A stretch of DNA of 64,000 bases from Pseudoalteromonas rubra. Its GTDB lineage: Bacteria; Pseudomonadota; Gammaproteobacteria; Enterobacterales; Alteromonadaceae. The position numbers and the translations under genes were made by a program. The stretch covers positions 1 to 64,000 of the forward strand of contig NZ_AHCD03000032.1 of NCBI RefSeq assembly GCF_000238295.3, written 5' to 3'. The notes under the pieces were generated by a model. The model searched no databases and was not told the origin of the DNA. It worked only from the letters and a program-made list of their open reading frames with translations. Below, piece after piece: positions 8,544 to 16,449 of the stretch (positions within the stretch are counted from its first letter, which is position 1; the number at the start of each line of letters is the position of its first letter).

Positions 8544-8563
8544 GAAGGGGGCTAAGCCCCTTC
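8544..8563 (-). terminator. Hairpin between the secreted-protein and cupin genes
   Basis: GAAGGGG pairs with CCCCTTC around a short centre, immediately after the stop of the secreted-protein gene, and is followed on the minus strand by ACCTTTT. It probably ends most transcripts of the cluster. Confidence 0.5.
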
Positions 8564-8571
8564 AGTTTGTG

Positions 8572-9402
8572 TTATTTGCTTTTAGGCTTATCGTCAAAGG
8601 CCGGGAAAGCCGGGAATGAATCAAGTTGTGTTTCGGCCGGGAAAGAAATCACAGTACGGCCATTCACTTTGATTGTTTCATCGGCGCCGTCTCTGGTTAA
8701 GATGGTGCCCAGTACCAAACCTTCACCAAACTCTTCGCTCGACAGGAAGCTTTGCAACCTGAAGCCGTCTTCATCTGCAACTGCAGGCACGCGCGAGCGA
8801 TAGTCAATAACCAGTTCTTTTTTCGGTTTTCCCTTTTTGTTCGTTACCAGAATATTGTAACTGCCGAACAGGAACTGATCACCCGGCTTCGCTAAACGCC
8901 CCGTCATTTCACCGGCCATGGGGACTCCCTGAGGGTCGGTGATCGTAAGGTTAAAACCGCCATCGCGGATGATCCAGCCTTCGCCTTTTGCTTTCATGCC
9001 GGTGGCAATTTGCAGTCGATACTCAAAATCCGGATTCAAGGTAAAGCTGTTGAACGTGGCGCGATTATTTGCAACCAGATCGTCGGCAACCAGTCCAAAC
9101 CGTTCAAGGTAAAACGTTTTTGCCAGCTGCGCGACTTCAGCAATTTCAGCATCTGTACGGCCCATGATCTCCTTCTGGAAAAACTCACCATCACAGATCA
9201 GGCCATCACAGTTAATAACCCCCGGATGAGGCTCTGGGTTATGCTTATCAATGGTGCCTGTTCCCATCAGAACGAGAACAGATTCAAACCCGTCTGGCGT
9301 TGTCACCCCTTTCTTTGCCATCGCGGCCCCACTGGTGAGCAGCAAACCTGTGGCCAGTGCGACGGTCCATTTTTTTATTGAGCTTACGTAATTATGTTTC
9401 AT
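8572..9402 (-). CDS. Secreted or periplasmic protein of unknown function
   Basis: A 276-residue protein with a typical Sec signal peptide: basic KK at 10-11, hydrophobic VALATGLLLTSGAA and an AMA cleavage site before residue 30. The mature part contains a CDGLICDGEF segment with two cysteines that could form a disulfide, then a beta-rich half with repeated Gly-rich strands. I recognise no family. An AAGGAAA site precedes the ATG. It is 43 bp downstream of the deacylase gene on the same strand and so may belong to the cluster, acting on or binding its product outside the cytoplasm; this is inference. Confidence 0.75.
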   Translation of the reverse strand: MKHNYVSSIKKWTVALATGLLLTSGAAMAKKGVTTPDGFESVLVLMGTGTIDKHNPEPHPGVINCDGLICDGEFFQKEIMGRTDAEIAEVAQLAKTFYLERFGLVADDLVANNRATFNSFTLNPDFEYRLQIATGMKAKGEGWIIRDGGFNLTITDPQGVPMAGEMTGRLAKPGDQFLFGSYNILVTNKKGKPKKELVIDYRSRVPAVADEDGFRLQSFLSSEEFGEGLVLGTILTRDGADETIKVNGRTVISFPAETQLDSFPAFPAFDDKPKSK

Positions 9403-9445
9403 GACTTTTCCTTAATAAATTTATGAGTAATTAAAATTCTGTTTA

Positions 9446-10444
9446 TTACGCCACCGCCCTGCCCGGGCCTGACGTAGCAAAGTAATTGACTTGTTTTAAG
9501 ATGCGATACAACTCGCCGGGTTTTGGCTCACCCACTTTAATGTGTTTGGGGAACAGTAAAGCGCCCGACTGAGCAGCCTGTACCGCAATACCCAATTGCG
9601 TGTGACCCAGTAATTGCCCGGCTTCAACTTCAGTAAAGTTCTGCAGCCCGGTATGTAACTGCACATATTCTTGCGGATACGCCTCAATATGCGACCAGGT
9701 CCACATTGGATTTACTTGTTTCGGGGCCTGTGATTTTACTTCTGTCCAATTTTCAACAGCAGCCACTGCGCGCTTAGCAGCCAATATCCCTAGCTCAATG
9801 CCTTGTTGGTCGAATCCTTTTTGGCTTAGTTCCAGCGCAATCGACACACACCCGCAATGGGTACCAAATTCATCACACCGCATGCCCCCGAGCTTACTTG
9901 CCGTTGACTGTTTGTGGGTGATCACCGGTAGCGCGTTGTCTACTGCATGCGCAAACAGTGCAGCGAGTCGATTATATTGATACACAAAAAACGGCGTATT
10001 GGTCGGCTCTATTGTCTGGTGAAAATCCAGGATAAACCGGGAGTTTCTGACAATGGGCTCCAGTTGTTTTGCTCTTTGTGACTCAAGGCTGTCGTGCGCC
10101 TGTGTGTTAAAAGTGCGATTAATATCCTGTTCCAGATAACGTTTACCTGCTTTAGCCGCGGCAACGTTACCCAATAAAAATGTGATCCGTAAATCCGGGG
10201 TTAACTGACCATTCTCAATCTCCTGGCATAAGGCATTTAGCACTGCCAGTCCGCCCACTTCATTGCCGTGGTTCAGTGCGATAAGGGTCAGGTCGCTATG
10301 GAAACTGCCGTCTTCCGATTCACTTCCTTTCGGCACCAGAGTAAATCCCCATTCATCAATTTGTTCTACTGAAAAATTGCCCAGCGTCTTTGCGCTTCGA
10401 AACGCACTGAACCTTGCCAGCGCCTGTTCTACCTGTTTGTCCAT
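9446..10444 (-). CDS. M14-family aspartoacylase/succinylglutamate desuccinylase-like deacylase
   Basis: A 332-residue zinc hydrolase of the AstE/AspA group, which removes N-acyl groups from amino acids. Zinc ligands H59 and E62 in LNHGNEVGG, the substrate-binding DINRTF (R110) and the third ligand H142 in DFHQTIEP are all present in family order. The start is placed at the ATG behind GAGGAG (10444); a longer frame exists but has no ribosome site. It follows the GNAT acetyltransferase gene by ten bases, so the two are almost certainly co-translated. An acetylase next to a deacylase in a biosynthetic operon suggests temporary N-acetyl masking of the product. The natural substrate cannot be read from sequence. 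Confidence 0.82.
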   Translation of the reverse strand: MDKQVEQALARFSAFRSAKTLGNFSVEQIDEWGFTLVPKGSESEDGSFHSDLTLIALNHGNEVGGLAVLNALCQEIENGQLTPDLRITFLLGNVAAAKAGKRYLEQDINRTFNTQAHDSLESQRAKQLEPIVRNSRFILDFHQTIEPTNTPFFVYQYNRLAALFAHAVDNALPVITHKQSTASKLGGMRCDEFGTHCGCVSIALELSQKGFDQQGIELGILAAKRAVAAVENWTEVKSQAPKQVNPMWTWSHIEAYPQEYVQLHTGLQNFTEVEAGQLLGHTQLGIAVQAAQSGALLFPKHIKVGEPKPGELYRILKQVNYFATSGPGRAVA

Positions 10445-10454
10445 GGTTTTCTCC

Positions 10455-11018
10455 TCATTCCCTGGGCGCGGCAAGCGCAACCTGGTGCTCAAACGCACTG
10501 CGCGTCATCTCATATAAATGGGCTTCAATCGGTCGGCCGAATATAGGTAGTTCATAAGTACATTCACCAACCTGCTTAATCTTGAGCGTTTGCTTTAGTT
10601 TGTTCGCTGCCCGGTTATTTTTCGGCGTTTTAAAGAGGATCCGCTGCAATGGCAAGTGCTCGAAGTACCACTGCATGGCCTTTACGTAAGACACTTTACC
10701 GATGCCCAGACCACGAAATTCCGAAGTCCAGATACTGGCATGCATTACCCCACTCTCCTGTTCAACTATATCCGTTAATTCATGTACGCCGATGGCCTGT
10801 CCCTGGTACTCAATTGTCAACAAACTACATGCCTGGGGCATCTTGTTGAGTACATATTGCAGTTGTTCACGCATTTTGTGCGCAGGTATTAACCGCTGCC
10901 GGTCAACCCCCAAATCTTGAAGAAAGGTGTTCTCGGGGTTGTGCCAGTACGCAATATGCTGGTCTATATCCGACTCCTGAAATGCCCTGACCCGGACACT
11001 TTTCCATAAATCTTGCAC
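10455..11018 (-). CDS. GNAT-family N-acetyltransferase
   Basis: A 187-residue acetyltransferase. The acetyl-CoA pyrophosphate loop R102-G-L-G-I-G107 is intact, preceded by a strand (MHASIWTSE) and followed by the expected helix and a TPKNNRAANKL segment; it resembles RimJ/RimL-type GNATs. It starts with GTG behind AAGGAG at good spacing. The gene lies 30 bp downstream of the thioesterase and 10 bp upstream of the deacylase. In context it may acetylate the alpha-amino group of the released amino acid, for self-protection or as an intermediate; it could instead acetylate a peptide or protein. Confidence 0.82.
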   Translation of the reverse strand: MQDLWKSVRVRAFQESDIDQHIAYWHNPENTFLQDLGVDRQRLIPAHKMREQLQYVLNKMPQACSLLTIEYQGQAIGVHELTDIVEQESGVMHASIWTSEFRGLGIGKVSYVKAMQWYFEHLPLQRILFKTPKNNRAANKLKQTLKIKQVGECTYELPIFGRPIEAHLYEMTRSAFEHQVALAAPRE

Positions 11019-11048
11019 GACACGCTCCTTATCCGCTTGGTTCCTTAG

Positions 11049-11783
11049 CTATTCAGCAATGAACTCATTAATCGTTTCGATAAACTCAGCTGGTGAATTT
11101 AAATATGCCAGGTGTGCGCCTGGTAACGTCACCTGACGACACAACTGGGGCACTTCACTGCGTACAACCCAACTGTGTACTTGCGGTGGATCAACCAGGG
11201 CATCCTCGTCCCATGCCACCGTATGGATCGGCACTGCCAGCTTGATGGTGTTATCAATTTCCCACTCTTCTTTACAGCAAATATCTGCCAGCAAGTACGG
11301 CAGTACCAAAGACATAAGCTTTTTATTTTGTGCGTACTGCTCACTGATGTACTGACGCTCGATAAACACCGACAATACGGCATCCATATCCGCAATATTG
11401 ACGCCTTGCAGAATACGGCGTTTTTCCAAAGCGCTGGCTGACAAAATCACCCGTTGCAGTTCAGTTAAAAGTCCATGTTTAGTGCAAAATGCAGCTGTTT
11501 CATAAGCGAGCACGGCACCAAAGCTATGACCATAAAAACTGGTTGGCATCGTCGGCAACTCTGCAAGTGCCGCGGCAATCTCACGTACCAATACCTGAAT
11601 GTCGTTTACTGGTGTTTCCTTCACCCGCTCACACCGTCCTGGTAATGCAATGGCAATGATCTCTACGTTTGAGGGCAGAAGATCTCGCCATTTAACAAAA
11701 TCAACGTGGCTGGCACCAGCGTGCCCAAAACAAATCACCCTGGCAGACGAAGTGCCCTCAGAGCTAATGTGTTTCAACCACAT
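11049..11783 (-). CDS. Type II thioesterase of a carrier-protein pathway
   Basis: A 244-residue alpha/beta hydrolase of the GrsT/RifR group that hydrolyses acyl or aminoacyl groups from phosphopantetheine arms. FGHAGAS near the N-terminus forms the oxyanion region, the nucleophile is S87 in GHSFG, and the Asp (AWDEDALVDP) and His (GAHLAYL) of the triad are visible. Its ATG overlaps the stop of the upstream carrier-protein gene (TAATG), so the pair is translationally coupled. With no condensation or terminal thioesterase domain in the cluster, this enzyme is the best candidate for releasing the finished amino acid, as CmaT is in the coronamic acid pathway. Confidence 0.88.
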   Translation of the reverse strand: MWLKHISSEGTSSARVICFGHAGASHVDFVKWRDLLPSNVEIIAIALPGRCERVKETPVNDIQVLVREIAAALAELPTMPTSFYGHSFGAVLAYETAAFCTKHGLLTELQRVILSASALEKRRILQGVNIADMDAVLSVFIERQYISEQYAQNKKLMSLVLPYLLADICCKEEWEIDNTIKLAVPIHTVAWDEDALVDPPQVHSWVVRSEVPQLCRQVTLPGAHLAYLNSPAEFIETINEFIAE

Positions 11784-12007
11784 TACGCAGCCTCCTCAAC
11801 AAACTGAATCAGATCCTGTATACACTCACGCACATAGAACTCTTGCATTGGTAAAGCAATGTTGAACGTAGATTCAATCTCACTCACCATCATCACTGCC
11901 TGCATGGAACTGATATTTAAATCATTAATCTGCGTATCCAGAGCAAGTGTCGGTACATCCTTTACCAGCGAAGCAACTATGCTTAAAACCTTCTCTTGTG
12001 TTTGCAT
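11783..12007 (-). CDS. Carrier protein 2 (stand-alone ACP/PCP)
   Basis: A 74-residue carrier protein. The phosphopantetheine site is S34 in LNISSMQAV, equivalent to the usual DSL motif, on a four-helix scaffold of normal length. The start at 12007 follows AGGAGAG; a longer upstream frame lacks a ribosome site. It is translationally coupled to the thioesterase and lies 99 bp downstream of the halogenase gene. It is likely the carrier that receives the modified aminoacyl group from the Cys transferase before release. Confidence 0.82.
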   Translation of the reverse strand: MQTQEKVLSIVASLVKDVPTLALDTQINDLNISSMQAVMMVSEIESTFNIALPMQEFYVRECIQDLIQFVEEAA

Positions 12008-12106
12008 TTCAACTCTCCTTTTCGAGCGAATTAAGCTTCTCACTTGCCTGTGAACACATCAGGCCAATGCGATGGAGTAAGAAGCTTCACGACGCGATAC
12101 AATGAC

Positions 12107-13015
12107 TTAGCGCTTAAAGCTAAACCCATTCAGACTCTCATCCAGGACTCGGTTATGGCTATCATGGCGTTCACCGGATACTGAAACCACACCATACTTT
12201 TCAAGTGACAGTTCACTGCCGTACTCTGTGACAGAATCAGTGTCAGGGTAAATATCTACCGCTGCAGGCACATAGCGTGCAGCAAAGCCCAGTCGAGTTT
12301 GGTCTTTTGTGATATTTGGTAATGATGAGTGCATCAGGGTTGACCAGAAAATCACGAACTGACCTGCCTTCATTTTGATTGGTACGGCCTGAGACTCATC
12401 CGGCTTCCAGCTTGGGTCCTTTTGCAGGTTGCGATAGTCATAGCCAAAGAAGCCGCGTTTTACACCGTCTTTTTCAAGCGCGTTCACTTCATCAGGTGTA
12501 TATTCCATGTCTTTTGATTCGTCGTAGTACATTTCTTCATGTGTACCCGGAATGAAGCACAAGCAGCCTACTTCTTCAGACACATCTGTCAGTGCAGTCC
12601 ATACGGTGATTGCACCACCAAAGTCGCTTTCACCTGGCCATCTGATTTGAGGCGCGCCAGATGCGTGAGAAAAGGTATCCGCCTGGTGCCAGTCCGTGCC
12701 TTCATCACCCGGGTATTTAGGGAACATCTCTGAACGCCAGCAGATTAAATCCGGGCCCAGGATTGAATTTACCTTGTTAACAATAATCGGATTCATAACG
12801 TGCTCACTGAGCGCGTCTATATCCAGGTGACGGTCATAGCCAGATACTACACTGGTGTGTTCCAGGTCATAGGCGGCATTTTTACGGTCAAACATTTTGG
12901 CACGGATATTCTTATACTTTTCAAGAATTTCATCTCGCTCATATAGGTCAAAAGGGCCGATATAACCGTTTTTACGCATTTGTTGGATTTCTTCTTCAGT
13001 TAGATAAAAGCTCAT
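12107..13015 (-). CDS. SyrB2-type Fe(II)/2-oxoglutarate halogenase
   Basis: A 302-residue member of the PhyH-like family of carrier-dependent chlorinating enzymes and close hydroxylases. The iron site reads W109-H110-Q111-A112 with the distal H229. The residue two after the first His is Ala instead of the Asp/Glu of hydroxylases, leaving room for a chloride ligand as in SyrB2 (H116, A118, H235). The His-to-His spacing, 119, equals that of SyrB2, and T137, W139, F115, S225 and R247 fall at or within one residue of SyrB2 pocket positions as I remember them. The segments FPKYPGDEGTDWHQAD and RGFFGYDYRNLQKDPSWKPD are typical of the family. It should chlorinate an unactivated carbon of an aminoacyl group on the carrier just upstream. 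AAGGAAA precedes the ATG. Confidence 0.85.
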   Translation of the reverse strand: MSFYLTEEEIQQMRKNGYIGPFDLYERDEILEKYKNIRAKMFDRKNAAYDLEHTSVVSGYDRHLDIDALSEHVMNPIIVNKVNSILGPDLICWRSEMFPKYPGDEGTDWHQADTFSHASGAPQIRWPGESDFGGAITVWTALTDVSEEVGCLCFIPGTHEEMYYDESKDMEYTPDEVNALEKDGVKRGFFGYDYRNLQKDPSWKPDESQAVPIKMKAGQFVIFWSTLMHSSLPNITKDQTRLGFAARYVPAAVDIYPDTDSVTEYGSELSLEKYGVVSVSGERHDSHNRVLDESLNGFSFKR

Positions 13016-13089
13016 TGTATTTTCCTTAATAAAAATTTGATTAAATTGGTTTATTTAAATAAGTTTGGTTTTAGTTGATGTTAATTAAA

Positions 13090-13332
13090 TCAGTTCGTTT
13101 GCGCTGCAGACTGGTAAAGGTTGACCCAGTCACCTAAAGTCGAATTAGCCATTAACTCGGATGTTTCGACCGCGCAGTTCAACGCTTGCTCAACTTCCAT
13201 CTGAAAGTTAACCACTGCGAGAGAGCTTATCCCAACTGAGAAAAAGTCTGTATTTTCGTCAATTTCGATACCACTAAATGTGGTCTGTGCTTTTTCCAGC
13301 ACAATGTCTTTAACTAGATTACTGTTTTGCAT
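13090..13332 (-). CDS. Carrier protein 1 (peptidyl carrier)
   Basis: An 80-residue carrier protein with the phosphopantetheine serine S37 in the motif SVGISSLAVV. The start is the ATG behind GAGGTG at 13332, one base after the stop of the adenylation-domain gene, so the two behave like a split A-T didomain such as SyrB1 or CmaA. It is expected to hold the amino acid during chlorination. The gap to the halogenase start is 74 bp. Confidence 0.85.
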   Translation of the reverse strand: MQNSNLVKDIVLEKAQTTFSGIEIDENTDFFSVGISSLAVVNFQMEVEQALNCAVETSELMANSTLGDWVNLYQSAAQTN

Positions 13333-13333
13333 A

Positions 13334-14809
13334 TTACACCTCGATAAGTTGATTTTTGGCGATTTTGCCATTTTTGTTTAAGCTAAACTTTTCTTTTACT
13401 TCAATAATATCTGGCACCATATAAGGTGAAATCATAGTTGCCAGCTCTTGTTTGATTAATTTCGATGACACAGGCTTTTTAGTCGTTACCTTTGCACTCA
13501 GCGCATTATTACCTGCATGATCTTTAATTAAGTGCACAAACGCATTTTCTATATAGTCGAGCTGATACAGTTTCTCTGTAACAAACTCCATAGATACCCG
13601 ATAACCGCGTACTTTAACCAGATTATCTTCTCTACCCAGGAAATGAATTTTTCCGTTTACTCGCTTCACTTTATCGCCAGTGCGATAAATCAGCCCTGAG
13701 GAGATCTTTTCGTTATAGAAAAATGCATTGTCTTTATCTCTGTCACCAACATACCCCAGTGCAACCCCGTCACCGTAGGCATACAAAATCCCTGACTCAC
13801 CATCACTCACATGCTCCAGCTCGTCGTCCAAAATTGCGATATGAGTGCCTCTAATTGGATATCCTATCGGGACATTGTCTTGTGGTAAGGTCACGTCATC
13901 CATGACATAACAACATGTAAACGTTGTATTCTCTGTCGGGCCGTAGCCATTGATTACAGTCAGATCCGGACAAGTATTCAGCACGGAGCGGATCACCGCG
14001 CTACTGAGTACATCGCCACCGGCAAGGATGGCCCGCAATGGCCGAAACACCTCAGGGCGGTTCGCTCCCAGCATGTGAAATAACCCAGATGTAAGCCAGG
14101 CAATAGTCGCATTCTTAGCTGCGACATTACGCATAAACCTGGTAGGGCTAAACTCAGCACCATCAATAATGAGTCTTGCGCCATTCAATAACGCGCCCCA
14201 TATCTCAAAGGTCGCAGCGTCAAACGAAATATCAGCCGTCATGTAAATCGCATCCTCTGGCGTGATTTGGATATAATCACTGTCTACGACCAGACGCTGG
14301 ATGGCTCTGTCAGGTACTCTGACGCCTTTGGGTCTGCCTGTTGAACCCGATGTATACATAATGTAGGCACACGCTTCACGACTGCGGGTAACCCCGGGTG
14401 CAGATTGCGTGGGTTGCTGAGCCAGCATGTCCACAATATCAAGCACCTCAATGCCCATTCCTGGAAGTGATGTAACATCTGTACAAATCACAAAACGTGC
14501 CTGAGTTTCTTGCAACATAAAACTGAGGTCCGACTCATTAAGCTTGTTCGACACCGGCAGATAAGTCGCACCGACTCGCAACAATGCCAATACAGCCGTG
14601 ATAAACTCAATGGAGCGTTCAAGTTTTACCAATACGACATCCTGCTGCGTAATTCCCTGCTCTGATAAAACCGCAGCGAGCTGCTCCACCGATTGATATA
14701 AAGTGCGATAACTAAGCTGTTGTTTGTCGCTGTCCAGCGCAATGCGGTCTGGATGTTTCGCGACGCTTAACTCAAACTGCGTGTAAACATTCTCTGCTGC
14801 TGATTTCAT
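13334..14809 (-). CDS. Stand-alone NRPS adenylation domain, valine-like code
   Basis: A 491-residue AMP-forming adenylation enzyme with A3 (YIMYTSGSTGRPKG, 149-162), A5 (GYGPTE, 288-293), A8 (GREDNLVKVRGYR) and A10 K482 in NGKIAKNQL. Hand alignment to the phenylalanine domain of gramicidin synthetase gives the pocket D197 A198 F201 G242 L262 G264 G288 T296 F297 K482, i.e. DAFGLGGTFK. This differs at two positions from a classic valine code, DAFWIGGTFK, so Val or another small branched residue is the likely substrate. Position 278 (G242) is least certain. There is no condensation domain. The start follows AAGGAT and overlaps the upstream transferase gene by 38 bases. Confidence 0.88.
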   Translation of the reverse strand: MKSAAENVYTQFELSVAKHPDRIALDSDKQQLSYRTLYQSVEQLAAVLSEQGITQQDVVLVKLERSIEFITAVLALLRVGATYLPVSNKLNESDLSFMLQETQARFVICTDVTSLPGMGIEVLDIVDMLAQQPTQSAPGVTRSREACAYIMYTSGSTGRPKGVRVPDRAIQRLVVDSDYIQITPEDAIYMTADISFDAATFEIWGALLNGARLIIDGAEFSPTRFMRNVAAKNATIAWLTSGLFHMLGANRPEVFRPLRAILAGGDVLSSAVIRSVLNTCPDLTVINGYGPTENTTFTCCYVMDDVTLPQDNVPIGYPIRGTHIAILDDELEHVSDGESGILYAYGDGVALGYVGDRDKDNAFFYNEKISSGLIYRTGDKVKRVNGKIHFLGREDNLVKVRGYRVSMEFVTEKLYQLDYIENAFVHLIKDHAGNNALSAKVTTKKPVSSKLIKQELATMISPYMVPDIIEVKEKFSLNKNGKIAKNQLIEV

Positions 14810-15632
14810 GAGAAATATCCTTTTTTAATTTCTGTAAAATGCCTGTTTCAGGGCGACAAAACGCGTAGTGGTCACCATACTTCCCTTTGACCAGCGTGCT
14901 GTTTTTCAGCGCATTGCTTATCACCACTGACGTGTCCGTGCCGACGTGCTTGTCTTCATCGGAGCAATACACATAAACGTGTTTATCAAGCTGCTTCGCA
15001 TCATCCAGATAATCGTGACTCACAAAGTCCAGATAATTCAAAGCATAACGATGCAAATACAATTCATTGAAGTAAGGTTTATTGAAAAATCTCGCTTCAT
15101 CCGCAACCTGACTGGCAAAACCCGCACCCGACATTTTGTCGCTTAACATAGTGCTAAACGCTCGGCTTTTGGCAGCCATTCTCAACAAAGTATCCACTTC
15201 AAAGTAATGCGCTGGCACCTCGTACTCTTTACTTCTTTCAGCCAAAGCGTATTCGCCAAAAACCAAAAACAGGGCCTGATAATTGTCACTTCGCGCTGCA
15301 AAGTGCAGTGCCACTGCAGCGCCGGAGCAGTAACCCACAATCACAGGTTCGTGCAACGCGTATTCATCAATCAGTTGCTCTAAGTCCGCAGCATGTGACG
15401 CCATGGTCAGTGCCTGAACTTGCAGCTCATCGTTGTCGTCCAAAATATGACGGCTTTGCCACGTATACAGATTGCATGTCTGGTCGAGGCTCGCAATGAA
15501 GCTATTAGCCGCCTCCAGTTCAGTGCCAAAGGGTAAAACCAGAACCACATCAGGCCTGTTTTCGACCCGCTCGGTGTGCATACTGAGTATCGGCATAGCT
15601 CCATTTATGAATTTTTTCATTAATGTTTTCAT
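14772..15632 (-). CDS. SyrC/CmaE-like aminoacyltransferase (Cys-nucleophile alpha/beta hydrolase)
   Basis: A 286-residue alpha/beta-hydrolase-fold protein in which the nucleophile elbow reads G100-Y-C102-S-G104, with cysteine where hydrolases carry serine. A distal Asp (YCSDEDKHVG) and H255 (GDHYAF) complete a triad. Cys in this position is the hallmark of SyrC and CmaE, which move chlorinated aminoacyl groups between carrier proteins in the syringomycin and coronamic acid pathways. The cluster has exactly two carriers for such a shuttle. The gene starts seven bases after the oxygenase stop with only a weak GAGT ribosome site and overlaps the adenylation gene. Confidence 0.78.
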   Translation of the reverse strand: MKTLMKKFINGAMPILSMHTERVENRPDVVLVLPFGTELEAANSFIASLDQTCNLYTWQSRHILDDNDELQVQALTMASHAADLEQLIDEYALHEPVIVGYCSGAAVALHFAARSDNYQALFLVFGEYALAERSKEYEVPAHYFEVDTLLRMAAKSRAFSTMLSDKMSGAGFASQVADEARFFNKPYFNELYLHRYALNYLDFVSHDYLDDAKQLDKHVYVYCSDEDKHVGTDTSVVISNALKNSTLVKGKYGDHYAFCRPETGILQKLKKDISHEISSRECLHAV

Positions 15633-15639
15633 AATTTAC

Positions 15640-16449
15640 TCAGTCGAATATGCGCCAGCCGTCTTGCTTGATAAAGAACGAGCCGATAGTTTTACGTAAC
15701 GTGTCACACGTCTGAATACCATGCATTTTGCGACAATTAAAAATACACAGTTCACCTACTTCCGGGTTAATCTCCATACTTTCGAACTGCGCCAGGAATT
15801 CCATCCCCTGCGCTTCATCCTTGCCATATAACGCAATAAACTCATCCAACTCACTGCGGCTACTTGGCAAATAATCCCACATTACAAAACCTGCTTCGTT
15901 TGCGGCATTTTGTACCGTAATAAAGGCAGCCGTTTGCGGGTAGCTGGTTTTAATTGGCCAGCTATCATTTGCCCGCGCATAAGAAATAGAGTCTGCATGG
16001 GGCGCAAAGCTAAAGTTCTTTTCAGTCGAAGGCGGATACTCACGTTGCGATGCAATCAGCATTTCACGCCCGGGTTCCACTTCCAGTGTTTTTGCGCTCA
16101 AGCCCTGTTCAAAAAACTCAAAGTAAGGCGTTTGCTTAAGCGCTGCGTTAACCACATTTGCCGAGTTAAAATAAAGCTCAGACGTCGCCTGATATTCCTC
16201 ATTGGTAGCCCGTTGTAACTTACCCAGTGTCATACCGCTTGTCATGATACCGGTGTGATAGCGGTGGCCATTCATTGCCAGATCGGCATGCTTTCCCCAC
16301 CATAATTCAACACCTTGCTGCGACTCTACCTGTAATAAAATGACATCGTATTCACCGCCATGTACAAGATTAAACGCGTGCTCAAGTGATAAAGAGTCCG
16401 TTTTCGCAGTGCCGTCAAAATCGTAAATTCTTGCCTTAAATTCTTTCAT
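15640..16449 (-). CDS. 2OG-Fe(II) oxygenase-like protein, first gene of the cluster (HxD intact)
   Basis: A 269-residue protein with the ligand pattern of 2-oxoglutarate/Fe(II) oxygenases: H151-A-D153 in FAPHADSISYAR, distal H243 in CRKMHGIQ and R252 in LRKTIGSFF. I cannot name a characterised member. The start is placed at 16449 behind GAGGGAAG, matching the start of its close paralog at 19533-20345; a longer frame has no support. It opens the biosynthetic run and is only seven bases from the transferase gene. It may hydroxylate or desaturate the carrier-bound or free amino acid. Confidence 0.72.
   Translation of the reverse strand: MKEFKARIYDFDGTAKTDSLSLEHAFNLVHGGEYDVILLQVESQQGVELWWGKHADLAMNGHRYHTGIMTSGMTLGKLQRATNEEYQATSELYFNSANVVNAALKQTPYFEFFEQGLSAKTLEVEPGREMLIASQREYPPSTEKNFSFAPHADSISYARANDSWPIKTSYPQTAAFITVQNAANEAGFVMWDYLPSSRSELDEFIALYGKDEAQGMEFLAQFESMEINPEVGELCIFNCRKMHGIQTCDTLRKTIGSFFIKQDGWRIFD

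Noticed and set aside
11049..14809. A modular NRPS assembly line
   Set aside because: No condensation, epimerisation or terminal thioesterase domains occur; all domains are stand-alone proteins.
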